Origin: Thaumatotibia leucotreta
Lineage: Eukaryota > Arthropoda > Insecta > Lepidoptera > Tortricidae
Direction of reading: 5' to 3'
Length of the DNA stretch: 64,000 nt
Assembly (NCBI GenBank): GCA_025490895.1
Contig: JALPQI010001803.1
Location: forward strand, 1 to 64,000
In this document: one piece after another, positions 11,041-21,472 of the stretch
Position numbering within the stretch: the stretch's first letter is position 1
Layout: every line of letters starts with the position of its first letter
Made by a program: the position numbers and the translations under genes
Notes under the pieces: generated by a model
What the model was told of the DNA's origin: nothing
Database searches by the model: none
What the model saw: the letters and a program-made list of their open reading frames with translations, nothing else

Positions 11041-11999
11041 AAGAAGGTTTGCCATCTAAGGCTATTGATGTCATGGTCGCCTCATTGTCTAGCAGTTCGG
11101 TCAAGCAATACAATTGTACTTATAAAAAATGGTGGCAATATTGTTTATGTAATAACGTAGATTGTTACAATGACGATATTAGAATAGTGATTGATTTTCT
11201 AGCACTTCAATATGAATCTGGAGCTAATTACTCCACCCTTAACACGCATAGATCAGCGCTTAGTTTAATATTAGGTAAACGTGTCGGTACTGATGATCGG
11301 GTTAGTCGGTTCATGAAAGGCGTGTTTAGAACGAAGCCAAGTCTCCCTAGATATCAATCGACGTGGGATCCTAATAGTGTTCTTGAACATGTTTCTACTC
11401 TATTCCCTAACATGGAACTTCCTTTAGATAGTCTTACTCAGAAACTGGTAGCTCTCCTTGCATTGTCAACCGGACAACGAGTGCAGACGCTATCGATGAT
11501 ACGTTTAGCTAATATTAAAGTAAACGATACGCGTATAGAAATTGTCATAACGGATTTAATTAAGACTTCAGCTCCAGGTCGTCAAATACCTCGATTGTAT
11601 ATACCGTTTTTTCCTCATCGCGAACAAATATGTCCAGCGAAAACATTAGTAGACTATATCAAAATCACTAACGCTCATAGAGGTTCGCCACAAACGGACA
11701 ATCTTATCCTGACGACCCGGAAGCCAATTCATAACGCGAGTCCGTCTTCGATCAGCCGCTGGATCAAACAGGTTCTCACGGATAGTGGTATTGATACCAC
11801 TATCTTTTCGGCACACAGTACACGCCATGCATCTACCTCAGCGGCTGGCCGAAGAGGCGTGCCTATAGATACTATAAGGAAAACGGCAGGGTGGTCTGGG
11901 AGCTCCTTAGTTTTTGCAAAATTTTATAACAGACCACTCGAAGCTGACGACAGCAACATATTCGCTGAAGCTGTATGTAATAACGGATTAGACAAATAA
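10989..11999 (+). CDS. DIRS tyrosine recombinase (YR)
   Basis: A tyrosine recombinase replaces the DDE integrase of LTR elements. It would recombine the circular cDNA with the target and acts in the nucleus. The catalytic set is intact: Arg in TGQRVQTLSMIRL (about residue 163), HSTRH supplying His and the second Arg (about 275-278), the GWSGSS tryptophan (about 298) and the nucleophilic Tyr in AKFYNRP (about 312). The N-terminal SAM-like half (VKQYNCTYKKWWQYC) binds DNA in this family. The frame overlaps the RT ORF by 52 bases, again shifted -1. The first in-frame ATG (in VMVASLSSSSV) lies a little after the frame opens. Confidence 0.93.
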   Translation: MEATYPGCIKIIREAFLKEGLPSKAIDVMVASLSSSSVKQYNCTYKKWWQYCLCNNVDCYNDDIRIVIDFLALQYESGANYSTLNTHRSALSLILGKRVGTDDRVSRFMKGVFRTKPSLPRYQSTWDPNSVLEHVSTLFPNMELPLDSLTQKLVALLALSTGQRVQTLSMIRLANIKVNDTRIEIVITDLIKTSAPGRQIPRLYIPFFPHREQICPAKTLVDYIKITNAHRGSPQTDNLILTTRKPIHNASPSSISRWIKQVLTDSGIDTTIFSAHSTRHASTSAAGRRGVPIDTIRKTAGWSGSSLVFAKFYNRPLEADDSNIFAEAVCNNGLDK

Positions 12000-12154
12000 A
12001 TAATCTAATGTGTCAATTGATTTTCGATAAGAAACGAATTACTGTTTTATTTTTGGGTGTGTTAAGTATTTGCAAAAAATTAAACTGATTAATTTACATT
12101 TTTTGACTTGTTCCATTTTTCCCGCACCTATTTCGGTAGTAAATCTCTAAACAT

Positions 12155-12278
12155 CTACCTAGTGTGAATATAATAAATGTCGAGGATGCAGCGCTGAAAT
12201 ATAATTGATGGTTAAACAAACTTACCTGAGTGAAGTTTGACCATAATTATATGAAGCGCTGCATCCGAAGACATTTAT
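12155..12278 (+). repeat. DIRS internal complementary region (ICR)
   Basis: 12155-12206 is the inverted copy of the left outer end (7063-7114). 12203-12278 is the inverted copy of the right outer end (12508-12583). They meet at a single AATT (12203-12206). In the DIRS model the ICR templates ligation of the cDNA ends into a circle, so this region records the circle junction. Confidence 0.9.
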
Positions 12279-12362
12279 ACACCCGCCCTAACCCCATGTT
12301 AAATTACATGGAACCCGAAAAACACGAAATAGGTTTGTTAGTTTAGTTATAGCTCTGAAAGA

Positions 12363-12580
12363 AATGAAGATGGAGCCGAGTGTTGCCACAGATAAGACAG
12401 TGTCATAGACTCGGCACCGATTGTTTTCTATTCTTTTTTTTTTATAAATTCTCTAAATATTGTGTGATGCTAGTACATTGAACAGTGGACTACCTAGTGT
12501 GAATATAATAAATGTCTTCGGATGCAGCGCTTCATATAATTATGGTCAAACTTCACTCAGGTAAGTTTGTTTAACCATCA
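12363..12580 (+). repeat. DIRS right inverted terminal repeat
   Basis: 12363-12515 is the inverted copy of 7090-7241. The terminal ~65 bp (12516-12580) is specific to this end and is copied in the ICR. Confidence 0.9.
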
Positions 12581-12583
12581 ATT

Positions 12584-14159
12584 AATTGTTATATCATTTG
12601 TAGTCTCTCCGGACATTCGTCATCCAAGTGGTGGACGATCTTCCTCTTTCCCTCTCTCCAGTAGCCATGGACAGATAGTTTATCACGACATGACTATCCG
12701 GTCGGCGAAGGACGTGACCTTACCATCTTAGCTTATTTTTACAACCTTGAAACTCCTCTTTACATGCTTGTTGTGAACTCTGGCCGTGAGCGTGAATCCT
12801 CCTGCCCATCGTAGCAGACGAAGTATGCGATTAGAAGCAATCCCAGATATTTCAGCAATGGATGGATCGCTTAAAAAAATAATCAAACTTACCTACAGGC
12901 AAAGTTTCTTCACACAAGCTAACAATATGAAGCACGATACTGAGCACGGAAATCGTTTTCCAGGGCAAGCAGCTTACATCAGTTCGTAACAGCAGAATTG
13001 TTTCAACTAATAATTCATAGTTAGCTATAGTAAGAATAACTAGCAAATTGCTAATTTTAATAATTAGTAGGTTAATGAATATTCCGTTAGAATGACAACT
13101 GTAATCTGTACATATAAAGGTAAAGTCCTCACTTCTTCCTCCGTGACTATGCTCTCGTCTTCACGCGAACAAGCCTATGCCAGAATATTATTTTACACAC
13201 AGTCGCCGATGAAACAAATAACCACCATACGTGAGGGCGAGGGTTTTTTTCGAGGGACGGAAACATTGATGTTTAGAGTTGCTTGCCCTGGAAAGGACTT
13301 ACATGCTCTCGATACACGAAGATAAGATCGTTAGCTTGTTTCAAGAGACTTTGCCTCTAAGTTTGATTATTTCTTATGCGATCCGTCCATTGCTGATATG
13401 TCTCTGATTGCTTCTCATCGCATGTAATGTTATATTTTGGCCGGAATCGAGTGGGCTGTCGAGTATCTGGTGTGCTCATTCATCCCTTTCCCGTTGCTGG
13501 AGCTGTAGGTTAATGTCACGGCTGCGTTACCCCATTATTTCCTTCTAGTCTCCTTGTCTTTTTGCAGAACCGTAGATTATCCCTGAGTGACCCCATTCTT
13601 TCTCCTGCAACCTATCCCTGCCAAACACATAATGCCGCTGCGTATCTACATAACGCATTCTACCAGAACATGCTGACTAGTTTCGTCTCTCCCGTAATGT
13701 AAACAGGCTGCTTCATTACTTATTCCCATCACCTTAAAATGACTGTTGAGGGTGTTGTTTCTCGAAATAATTCCGATCAACATCCTCAAGTCAATTTTTT
13801 CCAACTTCGTAAGTATCGGGTTCTCCTCACGTCATTTTAGCTTGCCTGAAAGTGGTTTCCTCTTTCCACTCTCTCTCCGCTTCTATTTCTTTCAGTTTAC
13901 TCAATACTCTATCACACACATCGTATGCTAAGATAGACAGGCGTAGACACGCTCAAGGACTGCGTTCGCCACTTATGAAATGTAAGGGTTAGTTTCAAGA
14001 TTGTAAAAATAAGCTAAGATGGTAAGGTCACGTCCTTCGCCGACCGGCGACGGGAATAAAAGTTATCTGTCCATGGCTACTGGAAAGAGGGAAAGAGGAA
14101 GACCGTCCACCACTTGGATGACGAATGTCCAGAGAGACTACAATTGATATAACAATTAA
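12584..14159. repeat. Inner part of the giant foldback element
   Basis: Holds the inner inverted arms (12584-12760 with 13990-14159; 12817-12990 with about 13275-13425) and a ~280-bp loop. About 500 bp at 13440-13960 is present only on the right. The small open frames here are not conserved between arms and are not called. Confidence 0.7.
13652..13838 (-). pseudogene. Remnant of a LINE ORF2 C-terminal (RNase H/zinc-knuckle tail)
   Basis: On the minus strand a ~60-codon open stretch contains RMLIGIISRNNTLNSHFKVM, then a Cys (ACLHYG), a His (TSQHVL) and a Cys (VECV) in the spacing typical of the tail after RNase H in I/R1/jockey-type LINEs. Stops lie directly on both sides. It sits in the stretch present only in the right arm of the foldback, so it probably arrived as an insertion there. 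Confidence 0.5.
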
Positions 14160-15236
14160 TTATAGCAAGACGGAATGTTTTCATATAAAAATAATGCTAA
14201 CTGAATAGCGGTAAAAACTTTATGTTCACAAAGAAAATTGATCCCTGCGATTGGAGCTGTAAAAAAGAAGAGAAAGTATATGTCTATATTCTAGTTCCAT
14301 TATGGAAAACGATTCCTGATGCAAGTGCAAGTTGCAAAAAACTTGTGCCTTGTCCACGTTGGCGTATGCGTAATAAACGTTTTAAATTGCATTCTTCTTC
14401 GTGTATGTGAAGGAACTTGCTCCAGAATGTAAGGTAATAATTTGCTGTTCAGAATAAAACCTTGAAATATATACATAATATTCTTTCATTGATAGTTATA
14501 AGTTATTATTATTGATTTGTTACCTTTTTTATCTTACTCTAAGAACCTTTGTCTTTTAATTTAGTTTTTTTCTTAAATTATGTATTTTATTTTAATAACA
14601 ACAGTCTTTTTAAAACAACTACTATTTGTATATTTAATTGGCTTATAGTTCATATCTTTTCAGTATATATCAATTGCATAGTTTGGGTGCAATTTACATT
14701 TTCGAACTGGTGGGCAGGCGGATGGCGAATGTATGACGTGTGCCGCGGAATATAGAAAATGACATACCTTTCTTTATTTTCAATCGATTTCGATGATTTG
14801 AACTGTATATTTTAGAATAATAGATTGGCTACATTTACGTAGAACAATATTTTTTTCTAATACCGCTTGTTTCCTGATGAAATGTGCAGTGTACGAAAAG
14901 AGTAAAAAAATATTTTTAATCTTTCAACGATATTTTTTTTATTCCTAGATGTACGCTATAACACGAAGAGACAAAGTTAGAGCATATTTAATGACCTTTC
15001 AATTGATACCACACACGATGGTGTACGTTGGGCAGTTGAGGAACAAATAAGCGCTTTTCGATATTAGGCAGCAGCCATTTTGATGACGTCATTACTGGTG
15101 ACCTTGACCTTTGAGAGAGTGTCTCCCGGCAGTTTTGGATACAGAATGACATATTTAACAACATACTAAAATTTGGTGCTGGTATCCGAATGTGAACTTT
15201 TCCCATACATAGGTTGCCGTAATATAATGGACTATA

Positions 15237-15931
15237 AAACTATATATTAGCATCGCTTGAAAAAATATGACGATTCGACAAATAAATGCTAAATTCAATC
15301 AAAAAATAATAATATGTTAACTGACGTAAATTTTTTTTTCGTATAATCTAATAAATTACTTTTAATTAAATATTTTAATGTATGTTTTTGAATCAGTAGA
15401 AATTAAGTAGATACATTATGTATTCTTATTAGATTTCAAACACGAGAAATTGTAGTTAATAATATTTAAGTGAGGTATGAGACAATATAACAGCAAGATA
15501 CATTAACACTTATCATGATTGTTATAAAATTGGGATTCAATCGTAAATCTTTTCGTAATCATACATTTTGTTTAAGAAATTGTATAAGTTTCCAGATCTT
15601 GTCACACATCTCCTTGCAAACATATTTTTACTTGAAGTTATTGGAAAAGTATGTACCTACATATTAAGTTTTAGTTATAGGTTAGGTAGGTTTCAAAGTT
15701 ATGACTTATAAAGTTCCTAAGAAATGTTTCAGAAGTTTTATCTGTTTCCGCAGTTCTCTAAGCTCCTTCTTGTTAATTGCAGCCTGTAAATTAAAGAAAA
15801 AAACAATTAAAAGAAAAATTCGATCATGAACATCATGATGTAACTGGAGAAATTCAAAAACTAATATTGGATTGAAACTTCGTTACCGATGATACCATAG
15901 AGTGCTCATGAGAAGTCGACGTATTCAATTA
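15237..15931. other. Intergenic, no gene seen
   Basis: AT-rich sequence between the foldback element and the R4-like LINE, ending in a TAA microsatellite (15932-15952). Confidence 0.5.
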
Positions 15932-15952
15932 TAAATAATAATAATAATAATA

Positions 15953-18900
15953 AAAAAAAATCTGACGCCGTCAATGTCTGACGTGCTTTTATAATTTCTT
16001 AGATATTTTTGATAAACAATGTATTTTACCGGCATTTATACAATATTTTTTACCACCTCGTCGTGGAAAAATTGCCCTTTTGATAGTACAATTTTATTCA
16101 AGGGTACAAGGAACGACAACGATTACACAAGTCTCTGAATCGTGCCGGCATACAAATGTCAAAATATTGCTAACGACTAAGAAATGTATACACGCAGTAA
16201 AGCACGCCAAGATAAAGCGTCTCCACGAATCGCACGCCCAACACCTTCGTCCGCCTCAACGACATCAGTCTCCTCGCAATCTTCGTCGGGCGTTGATTAC
16301 GCCACCGCGCCCGACATCAGCGGGTCGAGCAGCGACGAGCGCGGACCATCGCCGCCGCCGCCACGACCACCTGCGCGGCGAGGACGGCCACCGCTGCCGG
16401 CACGCTTGGGGCCCGCGGGACATCCTGCCCCGCCCACGGCTCCCGCTGCCGGTGGTGTAGTGCGACGCATGCAATGGTCTCAATCCATGAACGAGAATGT
16501 CATGCGCGCCTACTATGGGGCTACAGAGGGAGGAACTAACCTATCCGCGTATCGTGTCCGGATGCTTCCTCTGTTTCAGGCCCTTGAACCAACCATAAAT
16601 GTGACTGCGCAGCGATTATCGGATCAAGTGCGAGTCATCCAACGATTAAAGCGGCTGGATGACTCGACACTTGATCGGCTCCGCCTGGAGGCTCTCCCTG
16701 TTCGTGCGGCCTCCGCTTCGGCGCGGGACCCGCCCGCCATGTCGCCGGATCCGGTGCCGGCACCCGACCTGGCACCGGGGGCACCGCGGGTTGATCCCAG
16801 TGCCGACGGGGATGACGTCACGAACCTGAGTGTGAGTACTTCAGACAATGAGCAATTGAGGAGGACTCTGGAAGATGCGATTATGCAGCATCGCTTCACA
16901 CCCGACTCTAGGCCACGATTACCACGTTTGCCCATGAATAGGCGCAATTTAGCGTTGATGGGAGCCCTAAACGCTTTACTGGAGCCGTATATACGATCCA
17001 GTAAAGATTTGGAAGATACGCACTCGATCATGTACTGCGGGGCCATCGCGGCGTGCCGTGTTGCTCGAGTCAAGTTTCCGGACGCTGACCGTGCACCTAG
17101 GACCGCCGGAGGTGACCCCGCATGGCAGGTGCGGATCGAGCGTCGTATCGACTCGTTTAGGACTCTCATTGCAAAGCTGATCTGCTTCAGGGGGGGTAAC
17201 AACCGCCCCCGAGTAATGCGCTTTGTGAACCAGGCGTTCGCGGGAACGGGTATTGCACCCCGCGACTACACGGCCAACCTCACAGAGCGCATCGACTTTC
17301 TGAAGCAGAAGGTTTATGCATGGGCAAACCGTATTCGCCGCTACAGAGAGCGTGTGAATCGATTCCAGCAGAATCGCCTTTTCCAGAGTGACCAAAGGAA
17401 GGTTTACCGAAAGTGGGAGGAAACCGACTACCGTGTGTCCGACGCGCGGTTTCCGGATGCTACTGCCATGAGTGATTTCTGGCGTAGTATCTGGTCAGCG
17501 CCCGTCGGACACACCGAGGGTGAATGGATGACCGTTGTCGAACGTGAATGCGAGACCATCGAACCTATGGGGGCAGTTACCATCAGCCCCGATGACGTAA
17601 GTTGTGCTGTCCGCACGACTCAGAACTGGAAAAGTCCTGGGCCGGATGGATTGCACAACTTCTGGCTAAAATGGTTTCGGTGCTCGCATTCACGATTGGC
17701 AACGCAATTCCAACAAGCCCTCGAGCTCGGTTCCCTGCCACCGTCCTTAACAACTGGAGTAACCTTCCTGCTCTACAAGTCCGGTAGTACCACGGAAGCG
17801 AAGAACTACCGACCCATCACGTGCTTGCCCACACTGTACAAGCTCCTTACATCCATTTTGAGAGTAAAAATTAACACACACATTGTTGCGAACAATGTTT
17901 TGGCTCCTGCTCAAAATGGATGTAGGGTTGGGTCCCGTGGTACTAAAGAGCTCCTCCTCATTGACATGACCATTTGCCAGCAAGTCCGGCGTAACAAAGG
18001 GGCCCTCTCCGCTGCTTGGATTGACTACAAGAAGGCCTATGATTCGGTGCCTCATTCATGGTTGGGAAGGGTCTTGGAGTTGTATAAAGTTAATGCAACT
18101 TTAAGATCCTTTCTCGGCGCGTGTGTGAGGCAGTGGACCACAGTCCTTCGTCAACCAGGAGGTGGAGATGGCTCCTCTGGTCCGCAGGACTTTATAAGGA
18201 TCGAGCGAGGAATATTCCAGGGTGACAGTCTGAGTCCCTTATGGTTCTGCCTAGCTCTGAATCCCCTCAGCACCCTGCTGAAGAATTCAGGACTAGGTTG
18301 CCGGCTTCGGAGAGAGGGTGAAGTCATTTCTCACCTTCTGTACATGGATGATCTCAAATTATTTGCGCCAAATAGCCAAGACTTGTTGGAGCTACTGCGA
18401 ACCACAGAAGTTTTCAGTAGTGCCATCAAAATGGAGTTTGGTGTCGATAAGTGTGCGGTTATGCATGTACAGCGGGGGAAAGTAGTAAATTCAACAAATT
18501 TACAGCTTTCTGAGACAATGTCGTTCAGATCTATCTCGGAAGCAGAAACCTATAAATACCTTGGTATGTCACAGTCTTTGGGTATTGAAGATATGGGAAT
18601 TAGACAGGCGGTGAAGGAGCGCTTTTTCAGCCGGCTCACAAAAGTACTTAACAGTCTCTTGTCAGGAGGCAACAAAGTGCGCGCCTTCAACGCCTGGGTA
18701 ATGCCCATACTCATATACTCCTTTGGCGTACTAAGGTGGACTCAGACCGAGCTGGACGCCCTGGATCGAAGGGTCCGTACACTGCTCACCACACATCGAA
18801 TGCTACACCCGCGCTCATCAGTTATGAGATTGTACATCCCGCGGAAATGTGGAGGCCGCGGCTTCTTAAATGCCAAAAACCTCCACAACCGCGAGGTGTA

Positions 18901-19985
18901 CAATCTTAGAAACTATTTTCTTAACAATGAGTGCGGGATGCATCGAGATGTGGTGGCAGTAGATCGGAACCTCACGCCGCTCTCCTTGGCAAAAGAGAAC
19001 TGGCGCAAACCTGTGGTACTAAGCACCGAGGACCGCAAGGCGGTATGGAAGAGCAAGGAGCTACACGGGCGGTTCTACAAGGCCCTCACGGGACCTGATG
19101 TAGATCTGCTCGCGTCGGTGAACTGGCTACGATTCGGGGACCTCTTCGGAGAAACCGAGGGTTTTGCCTGTGCAATTGCTGACGAGGTTATCATGACGAA
19201 TAACTACCGGAAATATATCCTGAAGGACGGTACGGTCGACATTTGTCGGGCATGCCGCCGTCCCGGTGAGTCACTCAGGCATATTATTTCCGGTTGTTCT
19301 CAGATTGTTAACACCGAGTACTTGCACAGACACAACCTCGTAGCCAGGATTATACACCAGCAGCTTGCTCTTCAATACGGCCTTGTGGGTCTCGAAGTGC
19401 CTTACTATAAGTACACACCTTCGGCAGTTCTCGAAAATGGTCGTGCCACGCTCTATTGGGATCGATCTATCATCACGGACAGGACTATTGTAGCCAATAA
19501 GCCTGATATCGTGCTGATAGATCGATCCCAACGCCGGGCAATGCTCATCGACATCACCATCCCCCATGACGAGAACCTCGTGAAGGCCGAGAAGGACAAA
19601 GCCAGTAAGTACCTTGACTTGGCTCACGAGGTAACCGACATGTGGGAGGTTGATTCGGCGATCATTGTACCGATAGTTGTTTCTGCGAACGGTCTCATAG
19701 CGAAGAGTCTCGATCAACACCTCAAGAGGCTCTCGCTAGGTGGTTGGGTCAAGGGTCAGATGCAGAAGGCGGTAATCCTGGACACGGCGCGCATAGTCCG
19801 GCGGTTCCTCTCCCTGCAGCCCTAACCACCGGCAGCTTGGGCCCGCTCCGTTGCCGGCGGCTCTCTAGGTTAGGTTTTTTATATTATGTTTACATGTTTT
19901 GTATTGCTTTTGTATGTTTTATTTTATTTTACTTTTATAGACATATTGTAAAAAACCTAATCTAAGAAATGAATGAAATAAAGAG
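15953..19985 (+). mobile_element. R4/Dong-like non-LTR retrotransposon, apparently full length
   Basis: The element begins after a (TAA)n run (15932-15952) and ends before TAATAATAA (about 19987-19995). Insertion into TAA repeats is the known habit of Bombyx Dong. It has a ~230-bp 5' UTR, one intact ORF and a ~160-bp 3' UTR without poly(A). The restriction-like endonuclease instead of an APE endonuclease places it among the early-branching site-specific LINEs. Confidence 0.85.
16184..19825 (+). CDS. R4/Dong-type LINE polyprotein (RT + restriction-like endonuclease)
   Basis: A single 1213-residue product that would nick target DNA and reverse-transcribe its own RNA at the nick (target-primed reverse transcription). 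The N-terminal ~95 residues are Ser/Pro-rich and low complexity; a Trp-containing segment follows (VVRRMQWSQSMNE), possibly a DNA-binding domain. RT lies at about 480-780: GPDGLHNFW, YRPITCLPT, WIDYKKAYDSVPH (about 610), GIFQGDSLSPLWF and YMDDL (about 719). Near 1020-1040 a CRACRR...H...C cluster forms the zinc knuckle. At about 1105-1150, KPDIVLIDRS, MLIDITIPHD and KASKY form the PD-(D/E)XK-like endonuclease. Start chosen at the first ATG of the open frame. The coding part is clearly GC-richer than its surroundings. No frameshift or stop is present, so it may be recently active. Confidence 0.92.
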   Translation: MYTRSKARQDKASPRIARPTPSSASTTSVSSQSSSGVDYATAPDISGSSSDERGPSPPPPRPPARRGRPPLPARLGPAGHPAPPTAPAAGGVVRRMQWSQSMNENVMRAYYGATEGGTNLSAYRVRMLPLFQALEPTINVTAQRLSDQVRVIQRLKRLDDSTLDRLRLEALPVRAASASARDPPAMSPDPVPAPDLAPGAPRVDPSADGDDVTNLSVSTSDNEQLRRTLEDAIMQHRFTPDSRPRLPRLPMNRRNLALMGALNALLEPYIRSSKDLEDTHSIMYCGAIAACRVARVKFPDADRAPRTAGGDPAWQVRIERRIDSFRTLIAKLICFRGGNNRPRVMRFVNQAFAGTGIAPRDYTANLTERIDFLKQKVYAWANRIRRYRERVNRFQQNRLFQSDQRKVYRKWEETDYRVSDARFPDATAMSDFWRSIWSAPVGHTEGEWMTVVERECETIEPMGAVTISPDDVSCAVRTTQNWKSPGPDGLHNFWLKWFRCSHSRLATQFQQALELGSLPPSLTTGVTFLLYKSGSTTEAKNYRPITCLPTLYKLLTSILRVKINTHIVANNVLAPAQNGCRVGSRGTKELLLIDMTICQQVRRNKGALSAAWIDYKKAYDSVPHSWLGRVLELYKVNATLRSFLGACVRQWTTVLRQPGGGDGSSGPQDFIRIERGIFQGDSLSPLWFCLALNPLSTLLKNSGLGCRLRREGEVISHLLYMDDLKLFAPNSQDLLELLRTTEVFSSAIKMEFGVDKCAVMHVQRGKVVNSTNLQLSETMSFRSISEAETYKYLGMSQSLGIEDMGIRQAVKERFFSRLTKVLNSLLSGGNKVRAFNAWVMPILIYSFGVLRWTQTELDALDRRVRTLLTTHRMLHPRSSVMRLYIPRKCGGRGFLNAKNLHNREVYNLRNYFLNNECGMHRDVVAVDRNLTPLSLAKENWRKPVVLSTEDRKAVWKSKELHGRFYKALTGPDVDLLASVNWLRFGDLFGETEGFACAIADEVIMTNNYRKYILKDGTVDICRACRRPGESLRHIISGCSQIVNTEYLHRHNLVARIIHQQLALQYGLVGLEVPYYKYTPSAVLENGRATLYWDRSIITDRTIVANKPDIVLIDRSQRRAMLIDITIPHDENLVKAEKDKASKYLDLAHEVTDMWEVDSAIIVPIVVSANGLIAKSLDQHLKRLSLGGWVKGQMQKAVILDTARIVRRFLSLQP

Positions 19986-20104
19986 AATAATAATAAAAAC
20001 GTTTATTCAGATATAATAAGTTAATAAGTTGTATTTCTAGTTTATTTATTTTATTTATTGAATTACTTGACACAATTTTAATAAAAAAAATACAATATCG
20101 TCCC

Positions 20105-20590
20105 ACAAAACTGTTACAACAGTTTGACTGTGGGAGCGGCAGTCTCTTAATTAATTGTTTTGACAGGGTTTTATTCGAACTGATTGTACTTAATAATAAC
20201 TACCACTAAAGAAGCATTACTTCGCAATCAAGTACCTAATGCTTCTTTAGCAGTCTCCTGAATTTATTATAATTTTGTTCATGTCTGACGGCTTCAGGCA
20301 AGCTGTTTAGTAAGTATGGAATACGCTTTTTCAGCGTTCTATCCCCATAATAATTGCGTATCCTTGGGACAAATAGTTTGCCAGTGGCCAATGCCCTAGT
20401 ATTGTGAGTATCGTCTATAGGCTTCAATGCAGGGTACTTTAGGCTAGGTTCCCGAGAGCTATGGTTATTGGTCAGAAGTAAATATTTATGTTTTAAGTGT
20501 TTATCTAAAAAATAAAAATTTGAAAAAATAGAAATGCGAATAATATTTAGACATATAAAAGATACAAAATGCAACATTTTGATAGTCATG
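20105..20590 (-). pseudogene. 3' fragment of a CR1/jockey-superclade LINE
   Basis: The minus-strand frame 20236-20589 ends with RALATGKLFVPRIRNYYGDR and LPYLLNSLPE-like residues, the usual C-terminal signature (VPR-x-R...G...NSLP...F...LK) of CR1/jockey-type ORF2. Downstream, in LINE orientation, is a hairpin-forming UTR (TCCCACAAAACTGTTACAAC with its complement, 20101-20137). The N-terminal ~60 residues are probably unrelated flank. The element is strongly 5'-truncated. Confidence 0.55.
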
Positions 20591-20645
20591 TTTATATTTA
20601 AATATTTTTAACATCGACTTAACGTGAGTAGGTCACTCGTTCGAA

Positions 20646-21472
20646 ATAGTTATTTGTTATACAAGGGTGCAAAGTTGTATTTTACCCGCGAGTATGAAAT
20701 TGAAACACGAGCAAGCGAAAGGATTGTATAGTTGAACCACGAGCGAAGCGAGTGGTTCTAAAATAGAATCCTGAGCGCAGCGAGTGTTTTAACATACGAG
20801 AAGTAAAATACATTTGCACCCGTGTGTAATACAAAACTTTTCCCCTCACTATAGCGAGGAAACTCAAAAAAGGTAATTATTTGTTCACATTACAATCATC
20901 ATCGGGTTAGCGATAGTAATTTTCCAAATGCATCATGTATTTAATGCAAGATTTTGTCGCAGTAAACTTAGCACGAAAAAGTAAACGCAGCACTATTTTA
21001 ACACATTCCTGTAGTTGCACACCAACGCCAATGCATTATTAAATCATTCTCATTCATTATTTTTACAAAATTATATCAGAACACCCTGAAAGTTGTTTAG
21101 TTCACTATTTTTATGCGTGTTCCAGTCGGTAAATAAACCTATAATATTCTTTGACAATGTTGACGTTGACATTTTCTGCGTTCTGTGATTGCATCTAGTC
21201 ATCTTATAATCATTCACTAAAACAATTGTTACTTATGGAATTTTAGGATTTGTATGTTAAAATCATCATATTATATAAAGGTTTGTATTTTACACTAAAT
21301 TCTCAAACAAATTATTTAATTATCATTAATATGGAACAATTTCCATGAGCATTTTACGTTTTGTTATTCCAAAACCAAGGTCATTACTTTGCCACACAAG
21401 TGAATAATATGCGTTTTTACACGTTAGTATTAAAGGATAAACGAGCACTTTACGAGCTAGTGAGGGGAAAAA
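20646..21472. repeat. Dispersed 0.83-kb repeat with GAGCGAAGCGAG motifs, copy 1
   Basis: Runs from ATAGTTATTTGTTATACAAG to CTAGTGAGGGGAAAAA and recurs nearly identically at 60334-61170, diverged at 23598-24498, and partially inverted at 22143-22357. It contains the internal palindrome ACCACGAGCGAAGCGAGTGG. There are no terminal inverted repeats and no coding sequence. Class unknown; it behaves as a precise insertion (see 60262-61774). Confidence 0.8.

Larger units (their letters stand above)
7063..12583 (+). mobile_element. DIRS-type tyrosine-recombinase retrotransposon, structurally complete
   Basis: The 5.5-kb element has the defining DIRS layout. Inverted terminal repeats lie at 7067-7241 and 12363-12580. 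An internal complementary region at 12155-12278 carries the complements of both outer ends side by side. Between them are gag (7344-9163, spliced), RT/RNase H (9196-11040) and tyrosine recombinase (10989-11999), all open. The ITRs differ by about one base in an A-run, indicating a recent insertion or good maintenance. Known DIRS elements integrate through a circular intermediate using the YR and make no target duplication; the flanks here agree (see findings). Canonical LTRs and a DDE integrase are absent. Confidence 0.93.
5926..15236. mobile_element. Giant foldback DNA element interrupted by DIRS and LINE insertions
   Basis: The outer arms 5926-7062 and 14160-15236 are inverted copies of each other over ~1.1 kb, beginning ATAGTCCATTATATTACGG and ending with its complement. 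The inverted match continues inward: 12584-12760 pairs with 13990-14159, and 12817-12990 pairs with about 13275-13425. The left arm is split by the DIRS element (7063-12583). The right arm carries ~500 bp absent from the left, holding a LINE remnant. With the DIRS removed the element is about 3.8 kb, almost entirely hairpin. No transposase seen. It may be a foldback transposon or a palindromic rearrangement. Confidence 0.8.

Noticed and set aside
14988..15206. Open frame at the end of the giant foldback
   Set aside because: Lies in the terminal arm; the mirrored arm at 5940-6170 does not preserve it.
16265..17395. Minus-strand frames within the R4-like ORF
   Set aside because: Shadows of a GC-rich coding region on the plus strand.
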